Notes under the pieces: generated by a model | The model's database searches: none | What the model was told of the DNA's origin: nothing | Seen by the model: the letters and a program-made list of their open reading frames with translations, nothing else | Part shown: in pieces, positions 1 through 8,500 of the stretch | Layout: the number at the start of each line of letters is the position of its first letter | How positions within the stretch are numbered: position 1 is the first letter of the stretch | Translations under genes and position numbers: made by a program | From: JANRKT01 sp033763355 | Lineage (GTDB): Bacteria; Bacteroidota; Bacteroidia; Chitinophagales; Chitinophagaceae | Direction of reading: 5' to 3' | DNA: 23,212 nt | Assembly (NCBI GenBank): GCA_033763355.1 | Contig: JANRKT010000014.1 | Coordinates: 1 to 23,212, forward strand

Positions 1-85
1 TTCGTTTTAAATGGATATGGTGAAGGTATAGTCCAGACCACAAATCCCGCCAGTGGCGGGAGCAGTGAAAACTGCAGCGGTAAAG
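1..85 (+). ncRNA. 3' part of a group I self-splicing intron in tRNA-Leu (5' end outside window)
   Basis: Positions 23-33 (AAGGTATAGTC) followed by CAGACC match the conserved J8/7 and P7 3'-strand region of group I introns, for example AAGATATAGTCGGACC in the Tetrahymena intron. Two hairpins follow: CCCGCC-AGT-GGCGGG (46-60), and GCAGT-GAAA-ACTGC (62-75) with a GNRA loop, as expected for P9. The intron would end in a G (85), the universal omega-G, and GGT at 79-81 can pair with ACC (37-39) as P9.0. The next base starts a tRNA exon. P1 to P6 lie upstream of the window. No endonuclease ORF is visible in this part. Confidence 0.82.
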
Positions 86-136
86 AAAATCCTGTAGCCC
101 GAAACGGCTGTACGGGTTCAACTCCCGTCTGGGGCA
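86..136 (+). tRNA. tRNA-Leu(NAA) 3' exon, partial gene
   Basis: The exon begins AAAATCCTG, giving anticodon bases 35-36 as AA, bases 37-38, and the 3' side of the anticodon stem (90-94). A long variable arm pairs AGCC with GGCT (96-109). The T-arm is ACGGG-TTCAACT-CCCGT (112-128), the acceptor 3' strand is CTGGGGC (129-135), and the discriminator is A136. A long variable arm with anticodon NAA fits only leucine (UAA or CAA). CCA is not encoded. The break lies between positions 34 and 35, the site used by the cyanobacterial and plastid tRNA-Leu(UAA) intron. The 5' exon should pair with the acceptor as GCCCCAG and lies outside the window. Confidence 0.85.
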
Positions 137-143
137 CATTATG

Positions 144-171
144 GCCAGGTAAAATATTGCCTGGCTTTTTT
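144..171 (+). terminator. Rho-independent terminator after tRNA-Leu
   Basis: GCCAGG (144-149) pairs with CCTGGC (160-165) and is followed by a run of six T. It lies 8 bases after the tRNA 3' end and so ends that transcript. The remaining sequence up to 362 shows no clear gene or element. Confidence 0.8.
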
Positions 172-362
172 ATTTAAGCCAAAGAAGTTATAAAGTATTG
201 CCTTCTCTCTGTTCTTTATTAATCCTGACAGGCATGTGCTAAAGAAAAGAAATGTTTACGGGAAAAAGACTTGTTTCACTGCACCCGCCGACAAACGATG
301 AAAGTCCCTAGCGCTGAAGCTGCCGAATAAAGAAGAAATGACTTAACTTCCTTTATCCAAAA

Positions 363-1799
363 ATGAACATGGCTTTCAGGATCCTCTTCACCATCGTTAC
401 CATTATCTTGCTGTCAGGTTGCAGAAATGCAAAAGATACACGTCCTAATATTGTATTCGTTTTGGTTGACGATATGCGTTGGGATGAGTATGGCGCTTTC
501 GGTCATTCCTTTATCAAAACTCCCAACATTGACAGGTTGGCACGGGAAGGTGTACGTTTCACCAATGCATTTGCATCCACACCGCTGTGTTCTCCCAGCC
601 GGGCTGCTTTTCTTACCGGCCTTTACGGCCACAGCAATGGCATTACCGACAACACGGCACGCAATGAACAAAGCCACAGGCTCGAAACATTTCCCAAAAA
701 ATTGAACGAAGCCGGGTACGAAACCGCCTTTATCGGAAAATGGCATATGGGTAATGATGATTCAAAGAGACCGGGCTTTGATTATTGGGTTTCTATGAAG
801 GGACAGGGCGAAGCGACCGATCCTTTGCTGAACATCAACGGCAGACGGGACACCGTAAAAGGTTATGTTACCGACATCCTCACAGGCCATGCTTTGCAGT
901 TCATCAATCGCAGCCGTGAAAAACCTTTTGTTCTGTACCTGGCACACAAGGCGCTTCATCCAAATATCCTGCAACGCGATGACGGAAAGACAATCAATAT
1001 AGGCGAAGGTGGTTTTGTAGCAGCAGACCGTCACAAAGGGATGTATGGACAATCGCCTATTCAAAGACAACCCAACTATGCAGTGCCTCCATCTGATAAG
1101 CCTGCTTTGGCAAGAAAAATTGCAGGGCTTCCGCCATTGGGTAAGGAAACCGTAACACGTGATGAGATCATCAGGCAGAGATCGGAAATGCTGATGGCTG
1201 TAGATGAAGGATTGGGATCAATACTCAAAGCTTTGGAACAAAAAGGCATTCTGGATAACACGGTGATCATTTTCACCAGCGATCATGGCTACTGGTATGG
1301 AGAGCATGGGCTCAGTGAAGAAAGAAGGCTTGCTTATGAAGAATCCATCCGCATACCGTTGCTTATCCGGTACCCGAAGCTGATGAAAGGCAATGCAAAG
1401 GAAGAACACGCAGTGATGAACATTGACCTTGCGCCTACTTTACTGCAGATGGCAGGAGTAACAACACCCGGAAATTTGCATGGCCGGTCGCTGCTGCCAC
1501 TTTTTAACCGCACAGCCATACAATGGCGAAACTCCATCATGGTGGAATACTACAGCGATTCGGTGTTTCCCCGGATGGATAAGATGGGGTACAAGGCCGT
1601 TCGCAATGAGCGTTACAAGTACATCCATTATGTGGACCTTAAGGGTGTGGATGAACTTTATGATCTTCAGCAGGACCCTTACGAACTGGAAAATGTGATT
1701 AACAAACCCGGAATGGATGCGGTGCTGCAGGAAATGAAAAACGAACTGAACAAATTGCTGAAAGAAACGGGGGATGTGCCTTTGGTTCTTACACGATGA
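363..1799 (+). CDS. Sulfatase (family S1, Cys-type), lipoprotein
   Basis: Formylglycine-dependent sulfatase that would hydrolyse a sulfate ester, probably on a glycan; the substrate cannot be told from sequence. The N-terminus is a lipoprotein signal ending LSGC with Cys20, so the protein is probably an envelope lipoprotein. The core begins PNIVFVLVDDMRWD, with the metal-binding Asp pair at 36-37. The sulfatase signature CSPSR spans 76-80, with Cys76 to be converted to formylglycine. GKWHMG and the FTSDHG metal motif near residues 303-308 follow. The 478 aa length is normal for the family. A second ATG two codons downstream is possible, and there is no Shine-Dalgarno sequence. No maturase or SusC/D pair is adjacent, so this looks like a solitary gene rather than part of a polysaccharide-utilisation locus. 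Confidence 0.9.
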   Translation: MNMAFRILFTIVTIILLSGCRNAKDTRPNIVFVLVDDMRWDEYGAFGHSFIKTPNIDRLAREGVRFTNAFASTPLCSPSRAAFLTGLYGHSNGITDNTARNEQSHRLETFPKKLNEAGYETAFIGKWHMGNDDSKRPGFDYWVSMKGQGEATDPLLNINGRRDTVKGYVTDILTGHALQFINRSREKPFVLYLAHKALHPNILQRDDGKTINIGEGGFVAADRHKGMYGQSPIQRQPNYAVPPSDKPALARKIAGLPPLGKETVTRDEIIRQRSEMLMAVDEGLGSILKALEQKGILDNTVIIFTSDHGYWYGEHGLSEERRLAYEESIRIPLLIRYPKLMKGNAKEEHAVMNIDLAPTLLQMAGVTTPGNLHGRSLLPLFNRTAIQWRNSIMVEYYSDSVFPRMDKMGYKAVRNERYKYIHYVDLKGVDELYDLQQDPYELENVINKPGMDAVLQEMKNELNKLLKETGDVPLVLTR

Positions 1800-1928
1800 G
1801 TTTTGCTGCATTTTTATCCAGTGAAGTGACTTGCCTGAGAAGCAAGAAAGGGTTTACAAGAAGTGAACCCAGGGTCTCCCCACCAGCTGGCTAACGCTGA
1901 ATACCCCGGACGGAAGGAGAAAATAGCT

Positions 1929-2022
1929 GCCACATAATGGTCCCACAAAAGCTGTAAACACAAACTACTGAAATGTTTTTTGGAAACAGGGGTTGTGCAA
2001 CAGTGACCTTTTGTTATGTGCC
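1929..2022 (-). repeat. attC-like imperfect palindrome downstream of the orphan gene at 2038-2433
   Basis: CACATAA (1931-1937) and GGTC (1939-1942) are mirrored by GACC (2005-2008) and TTATGTG (2014-2020). The spacers between the two boxes differ in length on the two sides. On the minus strand it reads GGCACATAACAAAAGGTCAC ... GTGGGACCATTATGTGGC and continues to GCGTTAGCC at 1887-1895. Two paired boxes with unequal spacers, placed just after an orphan gene, resemble an integron attC site. No integrase is present and the box sequences do not meet the usual RYYYAAC/GTTRRRY consensus. The rest of 1800-2037 shows nothing clear. Confidence 0.35.
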
Positions 2023-2037
2023 GTGGGCGGAAAAAAT

Positions 2038-2433
2038 CTATTTGAAATCAAAAAAGATATTTTCAATCGGAATTGTATTATTCTCCTCTAATAGTTCATC
2101 CCAGTGATAATATTTATTTATGGGACTTTTTTTTGAGTTAAAGAAAGACCAGTAAGATTCTCTTAATGCTTCAACAATATTTCCTTTTCTGACTAATATG
2201 AGATTACCTGAAATTACCAACCTGTTTTTTCTAAATACAAAACAGGATATCGAACTATCGCCTTTAGCTTTATTAAAAAGATACAAGGTCTTATTATTTC
2301 TAACAGTAGTAAAGGAGTAACCATCTTGAAAAATAATAACCTTATTCAAAAAAGGCACATAAAGTGTATCACTGGCGAATACATTATTTGAGATAAAAAG
2401 AAAAAGTAGGAAAATTGTTTTTTTCAGGATCAT
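2038..2433 (-). CDS. Secreted hypothetical protein, AT-rich orphan
   Basis: This 131 aa protein is not recognised. It has a clear Sec signal peptide (MILKKTIFLLFLFISNNVFA, cleavage near residue 20), then a soluble domain rich in Asn, Lys and aromatic residues, with one Cys and no metal or catalytic motif visible. The coding sequence is much more AT-rich than the sulfatase before it and the kinase operon after it, which suggests acquisition. It lies 49 bp downstream of the YD-repeat-like gene on the same strand and is followed by an attC-like palindrome. It may be a cassette-type gene. The ATG start is supported by the signal peptide. Confidence 0.65.
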   Translation of the reverse strand: MILKKTIFLLFLFISNNVFASDTLYVPFLNKVIIFQDGYSFTTVRNNKTLYLFNKAKGDSSISCFVFRKNRLVISGNLILVRKGNIVEALRESYWSFFNSKKSPINKYYHWDELLEENNTIPIENIFFDFK

Positions 2434-2482
2434 TTTTAAGGCTGGAATTGGGCATTAAAATTTAATAACTTGATTTTACAGA

Positions 2483-3340
2483 TTACCTCCTGTACTCATA
2501 CTGGTACTCAATCCTCCCCGCCAGTTGCCGCTTTTTGTTGTAGCAGCTTTCCTTTATTTTAAGTCCCTTGTCGTTGTATTCGTATCTCCAGGTAAGGTAA
2601 TCGAGGCCGGCGTTTTGCACCGTAATCATTTGCCTCAGTTCGGGGCCTTCTCCATAATCGAAAAGATAATCGGGCAAAAGTTTACGGGCCTGGTCATTGT
2701 AGCGCACAATATCCGTCATCCTGCCAAGTGAATCGTAGTAGTAATATATTTTTTCAAGCGGTATATTTTTCCTGAAACTTTCTTCTTCTGAAACATTGCC
2801 CTTGTCATCCAGCCTGATTTTTACTTCAATGCTGTCCAGTTTATCTTTTACTTTCCACATCTTTTCAGGTTTGCCATTGGCTGAATAAACCCAGTAATGC
2901 GATTCATACGCCTTTTGCTTTTCACCCATGGCATTGGATGCGCTGTTGATTACAGCTAATTTACCGGTTGAGTCGTACTGGTATTCATAAACGGTAATAG
3001 ATTCCCTGCTGCTGTCAACCGAGCGGTACAACTGTCCCTGGAAATTGTAATAGTTTATCAGTGTAGAGGCGCCTGTTATGGGTACAGTGGTTACTGTTTT
3101 AAGCTGGCTAAAACTGTTGTTAAAGGTTTGCTCGCATTGAAAATCTTCTGTGGGCGCCCCGTCTGATTCAAAACTCAGCAGCTTTACTTTTGTAACCTTG
3201 TTGCCTTTAAGGAGCTTATACTGCGCCTGGTTTTGCGAAAGGGTTACAATATCCTTGTAATAATATTGAGCTGTTGTTTCATTGCCCACCAATACAACAG
3301 CTATAGCAACGGGTAATAAAATACGGAACCGGTTTTTCAT
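2483..3340 (-). CDS. Secreted YD-repeat-like protein of unknown function
   Basis: 285 aa with an N-terminal signal peptide (cleavage near ETTA-Q, residues 24-25). The mature part repeats a YD/RHS-like motif: EYQYDSTGKL, YYYYDSLGRMTDI, WRYEYNDKGLKIKE and IEYQYEYRR at the C-terminus. Such repeats form beta-strand wraps in secreted proteins. The protein is far too short for an RHS toxin shell and has no C-terminal toxin or sorting domain, so a periplasmic or surface-associated role is inferred. The gene reads minus, with the orphan secreted gene 49 bp downstream and possibly cotranscribed. The ATG at 3338-3340 directly begins the signal peptide. Confidence 0.75.
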   Translation of the reverse strand: MKNRFRILLPVAIAVVLVGNETTAQYYYKDIVTLSQNQAQYKLLKGNKVTKVKLLSFESDGAPTEDFQCEQTFNNSFSQLKTVTTVPITGASTLINYYNFQGQLYRSVDSSRESITVYEYQYDSTGKLAVINSASNAMGEKQKAYESHYWVYSANGKPEKMWKVKDKLDSIEVKIRLDDKGNVSEEESFRKNIPLEKIYYYYDSLGRMTDIVRYNDQARKLLPDYLFDYGEGPELRQMITVQNAGLDYLTWRYEYNDKGLKIKESCYNKKRQLAGRIEYQYEYRR

Positions 3341-3449
3341 GCTTTGTTTTTACTTAGAATCAGGTAGTGTTATCATTTGTTTGTCATACTCCCGCTCATG
3401 CGGCATGGCATCTGTAATTTTAAGTTCATTCCATTTCGTGGTTTTTCAG

Positions 3450-3479
3450 ATTCCTCTCCCGCCTGAAGCGGGACGGAAT
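3450..3479. repeat. REP-like palindrome
   Basis: CCCGC (3458-3462) pairs with GCGGG (3468-3472) across CTGAA, and the outer bases ATTCC (3450-3454) pair with GGAAT (3475-3479). It stands in the 254-bp space between the divergent genes at 3340 and 3595. GC-rich hairpins of this form are common dispersed intergenic repeats in this phylum; only one full copy lies in this window. Nothing else is clear in 3341-3594. Confidence 0.5.
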
Positions 3480-3594
3480 GACAAACTGAGACACTATAAA
3501 GCGGCAAAATTAACCTTTCCGTATTTAACGCCGGTTGTTGTGTTGCACATATCTGTAAACCAACATTCTTCCTTATTTTTAACAAAATTCCAGA

Positions 3595-4737
3595 GTGTCG
3601 CATCTGCCCGAAAGAAAAGAAAAGATTTGCCTGAACTGTAATGCTGAATTGCAGGGCCGTTTCTGCCACCTGTGCGGGCAGGAAAACCTTGAACCCAAAG
3701 AATCGCTATGGCACCTCATTACCCATTTTTTTAACGACATCACCCACTTTGACGGAAAATTCTTCAGCACGTCAAAATTGCTTTTGTTCCGTCCCGGGTT
3801 TCTTCCTGCTGAGTATATGAAGGGCCGCCGTGCCGGCTATCTGAACCCCATCAGGATGTATGTATTTACTTCCGCTTTTTTCTTTCTGCTGTTCTTTTCC
3901 TTTTTCTTTGATATCAGTGAAGAGAGCATGGGTGAAAACTTCAGGCTGACAAATGAAATAGCTGAACTGTACGGGGAAGCAGACAGCGCTAACCTGAATT
4001 TTGACAGCAAAGGCAACCTTATCATCAACAAGGATACGGTCGGTAACCTGAATGATAAAGTATGGCTCAGCAGGTTTAAGGATTCATTGAAGAATGTGCT
4101 GGCGCTAAGAAAAGACACTGCATCAAAAGCAGCTGTAAGGAAAAATAAGAGAGAAAAGAAAACAGGCTTTGTTTTATTGGGCAGTGATGAGATACCTTTT
4201 TCAAGAGCTGAATATGATTCCGTTCAGAATGCATTGCCTGAATCAAAAAGGGATGGCTGGTTTACCCGTGCCATGGCTTACCGTGTAATTGAAGTAAATG
4301 AAAAATACGATGGCAACCAGGGAAAATTTTTTGCCGCACTGGCCAACAAGTTTGCACATCTTTTTCCTACCATGCTTTTCTTTTCCCTGCCTTTGTTTGC
4401 CCTTCTTCTCAGGCTCCTTTACATCAGGCGTAAAGAATATTATTTTGTAAGCCATGGTATCTTCAGCATCCACCTGTATATATTTACGTTTATTACACTG
4501 CTGGTATTTTTTATTGCAGAAAAGCTGGACGATAACATTGGATGGGGCATATGGGGATGGGTGAAGTTTATCATTTTTTTACTGATGTTCTTTTACCTTT
4601 ATAAAGCCATGCGTAAATTTTACAGGCAGGGCAGGGGCAAAACCATTCTTAAATTTATTTTACTGAATATTCTTTCAATTATTCTTACAGCATTATTATT
4701 TACAGCTTTTGGCATCTATACCTTGCTAAAAGTATAA
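3595..4737 (+). CDS. DUF3667 family membrane protein
   Basis: 380 aa, function unknown. The N-terminus is a four-cysteine zinc ribbon (C12-x2-C15 and C24-x2-C27, in CLNCNAEL...CHLCGQ), then the conserved stretch HFDGKFFSTSKLLLFRPG and YMKGRRAGYLNPIRMY typical of DUF3667. One membrane segment lies at about 88-105, then a soluble, charged region to about 250, then four segments at about 254-277, 284-308, 318-338 and 352-376. The start is GTG (3595), since no in-frame ATG lies nearby upstream and the zinc ribbon begins at residue 12. mazG starts 10 bp downstream, so the two are probably cotranscribed. Family assignment is firm; function is not known. Confidence 0.85.
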   Translation: MSHLPERKEKICLNCNAELQGRFCHLCGQENLEPKESLWHLITHFFNDITHFDGKFFSTSKLLLFRPGFLPAEYMKGRRAGYLNPIRMYVFTSAFFFLLFFSFFFDISEESMGENFRLTNEIAELYGEADSANLNFDSKGNLIINKDTVGNLNDKVWLSRFKDSLKNVLALRKDTASKAAVRKNKREKKTGFVLLGSDEIPFSRAEYDSVQNALPESKRDGWFTRAMAYRVIEVNEKYDGNQGKFFAALANKFAHLFPTMLFFSLPLFALLLRLLYIRRKEYYFVSHGIFSIHLYIFTFITLLVFFIAEKLDDNIGWGIWGWVKFIIFLLMFFYLYKAMRKFYRQGRGKTILKFILLNILSIILTALLFTAFGIYTLLKV

Positions 4738-4747
4738 CCGGCATTAC

Positions 4748-5560
4748 ATGAAGGAACAATTGGTTGCGGCTTTTTTGCGTTTGGTGGGTATCATGGATGA
4801 CCTGCGTGAAAAATGCCCCTGGGACAGGAAACAGACAATTCAGTCACTAAGGCAGCTTACTATTGAAGAAACTTACGAACTTGCAGATGCAATAACAGAA
4901 GTAGACTGGAAGGGCATTAAAGAAGAAACCGGCGATTTATTGCTGCATATTTTGTTTTATGCAAAAATTGGTTCGGAAAAGGAACAGTTTACGCTTGAAG
5001 AAGCAATAAACAGTATTGCTGATAAACTGGTGGCCCGTCACCCGCATATTTACGGCGAAGTAAAAGTTAAAGATGATGAGGAGGTAAAGAAAAACTGGGA
5101 GATGCTGAAACTGAAGGAAGGGAAAACTTCGGTTTTAAGCGGTGTGCCCCAATCATTGCCCGCAACCGTAAAAGCCATGCGGCTGCAGGAAAAAGCAAAG
5201 CAGGTGGGTTTTGAATGGGAGAATGCAGAACAGGTGTGGGAAAAGGTTAAGGAAGAAACTGAAGAGTTGAAGGAAGCAGTACACAGTCTGCAGCCGGCAG
5301 TGGACGGTGGTGCAGAAGCAAAAGAAAAATTACAGCAAAGGGTTGAGGAAGAATACGGCGATTTGATTTTTTCGCTCATCAATTATGCACGTTTCCTTAA
5401 TATTGATGCTGAAAATGCGCTGGAACGTACTAATAAAAAATTCATTGAAAGGTTTACGCAAATGGAGGCGCAGGCAAAGCGGGATGGCAGGAACCTTTCG
5501 GACATGACCCTTGAAGAAATGGATACCATCTGGAACCAGGTAAAGAAGTTTAAAATCTGA
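4748..5560 (+). CDS. mazG: Nucleoside triphosphate pyrophosphohydrolase MazG
   Basis: Cytosolic all-alpha NTP pyrophosphatase that hydrolyses (d)NTPs to NMP and PPi, cleaning up aberrant nucleotides. Both MazG repeats are present. The N-terminal repeat has LREKCPWDRKQT (19-30), the EExxE metal cluster at E40, E41 and E44, and EETGDLLLHILFYA with E60 and D63. The C-terminal repeat has VKEETEEL and EEEYGDLIFSLINYAR. 270 aa is the usual length of the two-domain form. The ATG follows the DUF3667 stop by 10 bp, and the kinase gene begins 8 bp after the mazG stop, so the three probably form one operon. Confidence 0.95.
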   Translation: MKEQLVAAFLRLVGIMDDLREKCPWDRKQTIQSLRQLTIEETYELADAITEVDWKGIKEETGDLLLHILFYAKIGSEKEQFTLEEAINSIADKLVARHPHIYGEVKVKDDEEVKKNWEMLKLKEGKTSVLSGVPQSLPATVKAMRLQEKAKQVGFEWENAEQVWEKVKEETEELKEAVHSLQPAVDGGAEAKEKLQQRVEEEYGDLIFSLINYARFLNIDAENALERTNKKFIERFTQMEAQAKRDGRNLSDMTLEEMDTIWNQVKKFKI

Positions 5561-5568
5561 GTGCTTCA

Positions 5569-8500
5569 GTGAAGACGTTTTTAAAGGATACCATTTACCG
5601 TAACGCCTATTTCCTGATAGGCGCAGCGTGGCTTTTTACGCTATCATTCATATTCAGCAATTACTGGTCTTACACTTCATCCCCGCAGGGCGTTAAAAAA
5701 ACACTTGAGAATTACATACAGAAACAGGAAAACAGCTTTTATGCTTTTTTGAAGGATACACCGCTGGTGAAGAGGTTGATAAGGGAGCGTGTTACAGAAG
5801 GCGAACTGGCAGAAGTAGCCGGGAGAAAGTATGGCATTTTTATTTACAGGCAGGAAGATTACGGCCCGCTTGTTCTCAGCTTCTGGAACACACACCAGTT
5901 TTTGCCAACAGATGAGATACTTGCCAACCCGGAAGGAGAATACATGGTTGACCTGCCTAACGGCCAGTACGAATTCATCAACCGGCAGATGAACATAACT
6001 GATGATGACAAACTGATTGTTTGTGCATTGATACCTGTGCGCTGGAAATATTTCCTGGAGAACAATTACCTGCAGAATGGTTTTGTTGAGCACCCCAATG
6101 TTGAAAAAAATTATTCTATTGCGCAGGGCATAACAGCTTACCCCGTTAACAATACACAGGGAAGGCCGCTGTTTTACCTTGAACAAAAGGCAGGCGGAAA
6201 GATTTTCAGCAATGACTGGATCACCCTTTTGCTTCGGTTACTGGGTTCATTGCTGCTGCTCTTTTACCTGCATGTAGTGGCAATAAGCATTTCAAAACGT
6301 TTTGGTTCCGCATGGGGCATCGGTTTTCTTACTGTAGTGGTGATTGCATTAAGGATACTGAGCTATTTTTTTGCCATACCCATCAATTTCCGGCAGTTTG
6401 ATTTATTTGACCCTTATATCTATGGTTCCAATATTATCCTCCGTTCCCTTGGCGACCTTCTGGTAAACGCATTATTGTTTTTCTGGATAGTGCTATTTGC
6501 AAGAACACAGATTGGAAAGTATAAAATACCGGGTTCCGTAAAGCATGTTGCTTTACGCTATGTTTTTGCAGTAGCCATCTGCATGCTGCTGGTGCTAAGC
6601 ACCATGATAAGCGGGCACATCATCAGGAGCCTTGTTGCCGATTCGCAGATATCATACGACGTTACCAATTTCTTTAACCTGAATATATACAGCCTGTTCG
6701 GGTTTATTGTGCTTTGCTGTATATGCCTCGGGTATTTTATACTCAGCCAGGTGCTGTTGCAGTTTATTGACCAGTTCCTCGAAAACTCTTTCTTTCAGAA
6801 GACAGTAATGGTGGCATGTATCGGCCTCAGCATACTTACTTTCCGCATTAATACACAACTGGTAAACTTTGAACTGTTCCTGCTGCTGTGGTTATTGCTG
6901 TTTATTTTCCTGATGAGCCGGGAGAACCTTACACGGAGCCGCTATATTTCCGCGGGCAATACTGTTTTCTGGCTGTTTGTTTTTTCTGCATCCATTACAT
7001 CACTCATCATTACCGAAAACCGGTATAAGGAACTGGAGATAAGAAAGAGAACAGCCGAGAAACTTGCCATGCAGGTTGACCCGTCAAGTGAAAGGCTGCT
7101 GAACATCGCCATACAGAGTATTGGTAATGACTTTTTATTTTCAAATCTCAGCAGGCTGAAAAACGATTATGAGGCAACACGTATAAAAGACAGCCTCATC
7201 AGCGCCAACTTCAGCGCTTATTTAAACAAGTATGAAACTTCTCTTTATACTTACAGTATTGACCAGAAGCCATTCACTTCAAAGGATGCGTTTACCTATG
7301 ATACCCTTAATACCATCTATACCATACAGGGAAAGCTCACCAACATCAGCGGGTTAAAATATTACGAAACTGCCTTTGACAGGTTCAGTTACATTTATAA
7401 AAAAGAAATAAAGGATACATCCGGCAGCCCTGTTGCTTATTTCTTTATGTTATCAAACCCGCGTAAGTATAAAAGCGATGCACTCTCACCTGAACTTTTT
7501 AAACAGCCGGAAGATTTTTCCTTTGAGAGGTCATCAGTTTATGCCTATGCCATATACAGTTCAATGGAGCTTATCAACCACATTAATGATTATGCGTTTG
7601 CCATACGGCTCGACTCTTCAGAGTTACCGGTAAAGGAATATGATGTGAGAGTGAAAAATGGTTATAACGAATTGTGGTATAAAAAAGGGACGGACAAAGT
7701 TGTGATCATTACCAAAAAGAGCAATTTTTTACTGGAGGCCATGACTTTGTTTGCGTACCTGTTCTGCGCTTTTCTCTTCCTGGTGGGTTTGTTCCAGCTT
7801 TCCAACCTGGTTATCCGTTCGGGTTTTCACTGGTACAAATTGCAGGAACTCTGGCAGATGAACATCCGTTCGCAGATATACAGCACCATCATATTCGTGA
7901 GTATTTTCTCCTTTGTGGTTATCGGTGCTGCAACGATACTGTTTTTCATCAGCCGTTACAATAAGAACAACCGGGAACGGCTAAGCCGCACCATACAGGT
8001 AATGTCGAGTGATTTTAAAAACAAGATCAGCGACCACAGCATCATGGATGACCAGCTGCCCATCAGGGATTCGGCTGCGTATGAAAAAATACAAAGGCAG
8101 ATCAACGAAGTAGCCGAGATACACAATACCGACATTAATATTTATAACCCTGACGGGACCCTTCAGATCACATCACAGCCCTTTGTTTATAACAAGGGCA
8201 TCCTCAGTTATATGATGGAGCCTTCCGCTTATTACAACATGAAGCAGTTGCGCAAAATCCAGTATATAGAGGATGAACGGATCGGCAACCTTACTTACCA
8301 GAGTATTTATGTTCCTGTAAGAAAGGAAGACGGCCAGATTGACTCGTATCTTAACATACCAAACTTTACCACATCAAGCGACCTGAAACAGGAGATTTCC
8401 AATTTTCTTGTAACCATCATTAACCTGAATGCTTTTATTTTTTTAATAGCAAGTGTAATTGCTGTAATCATTACCAACCGCATTACCAATTCGTTTACGT

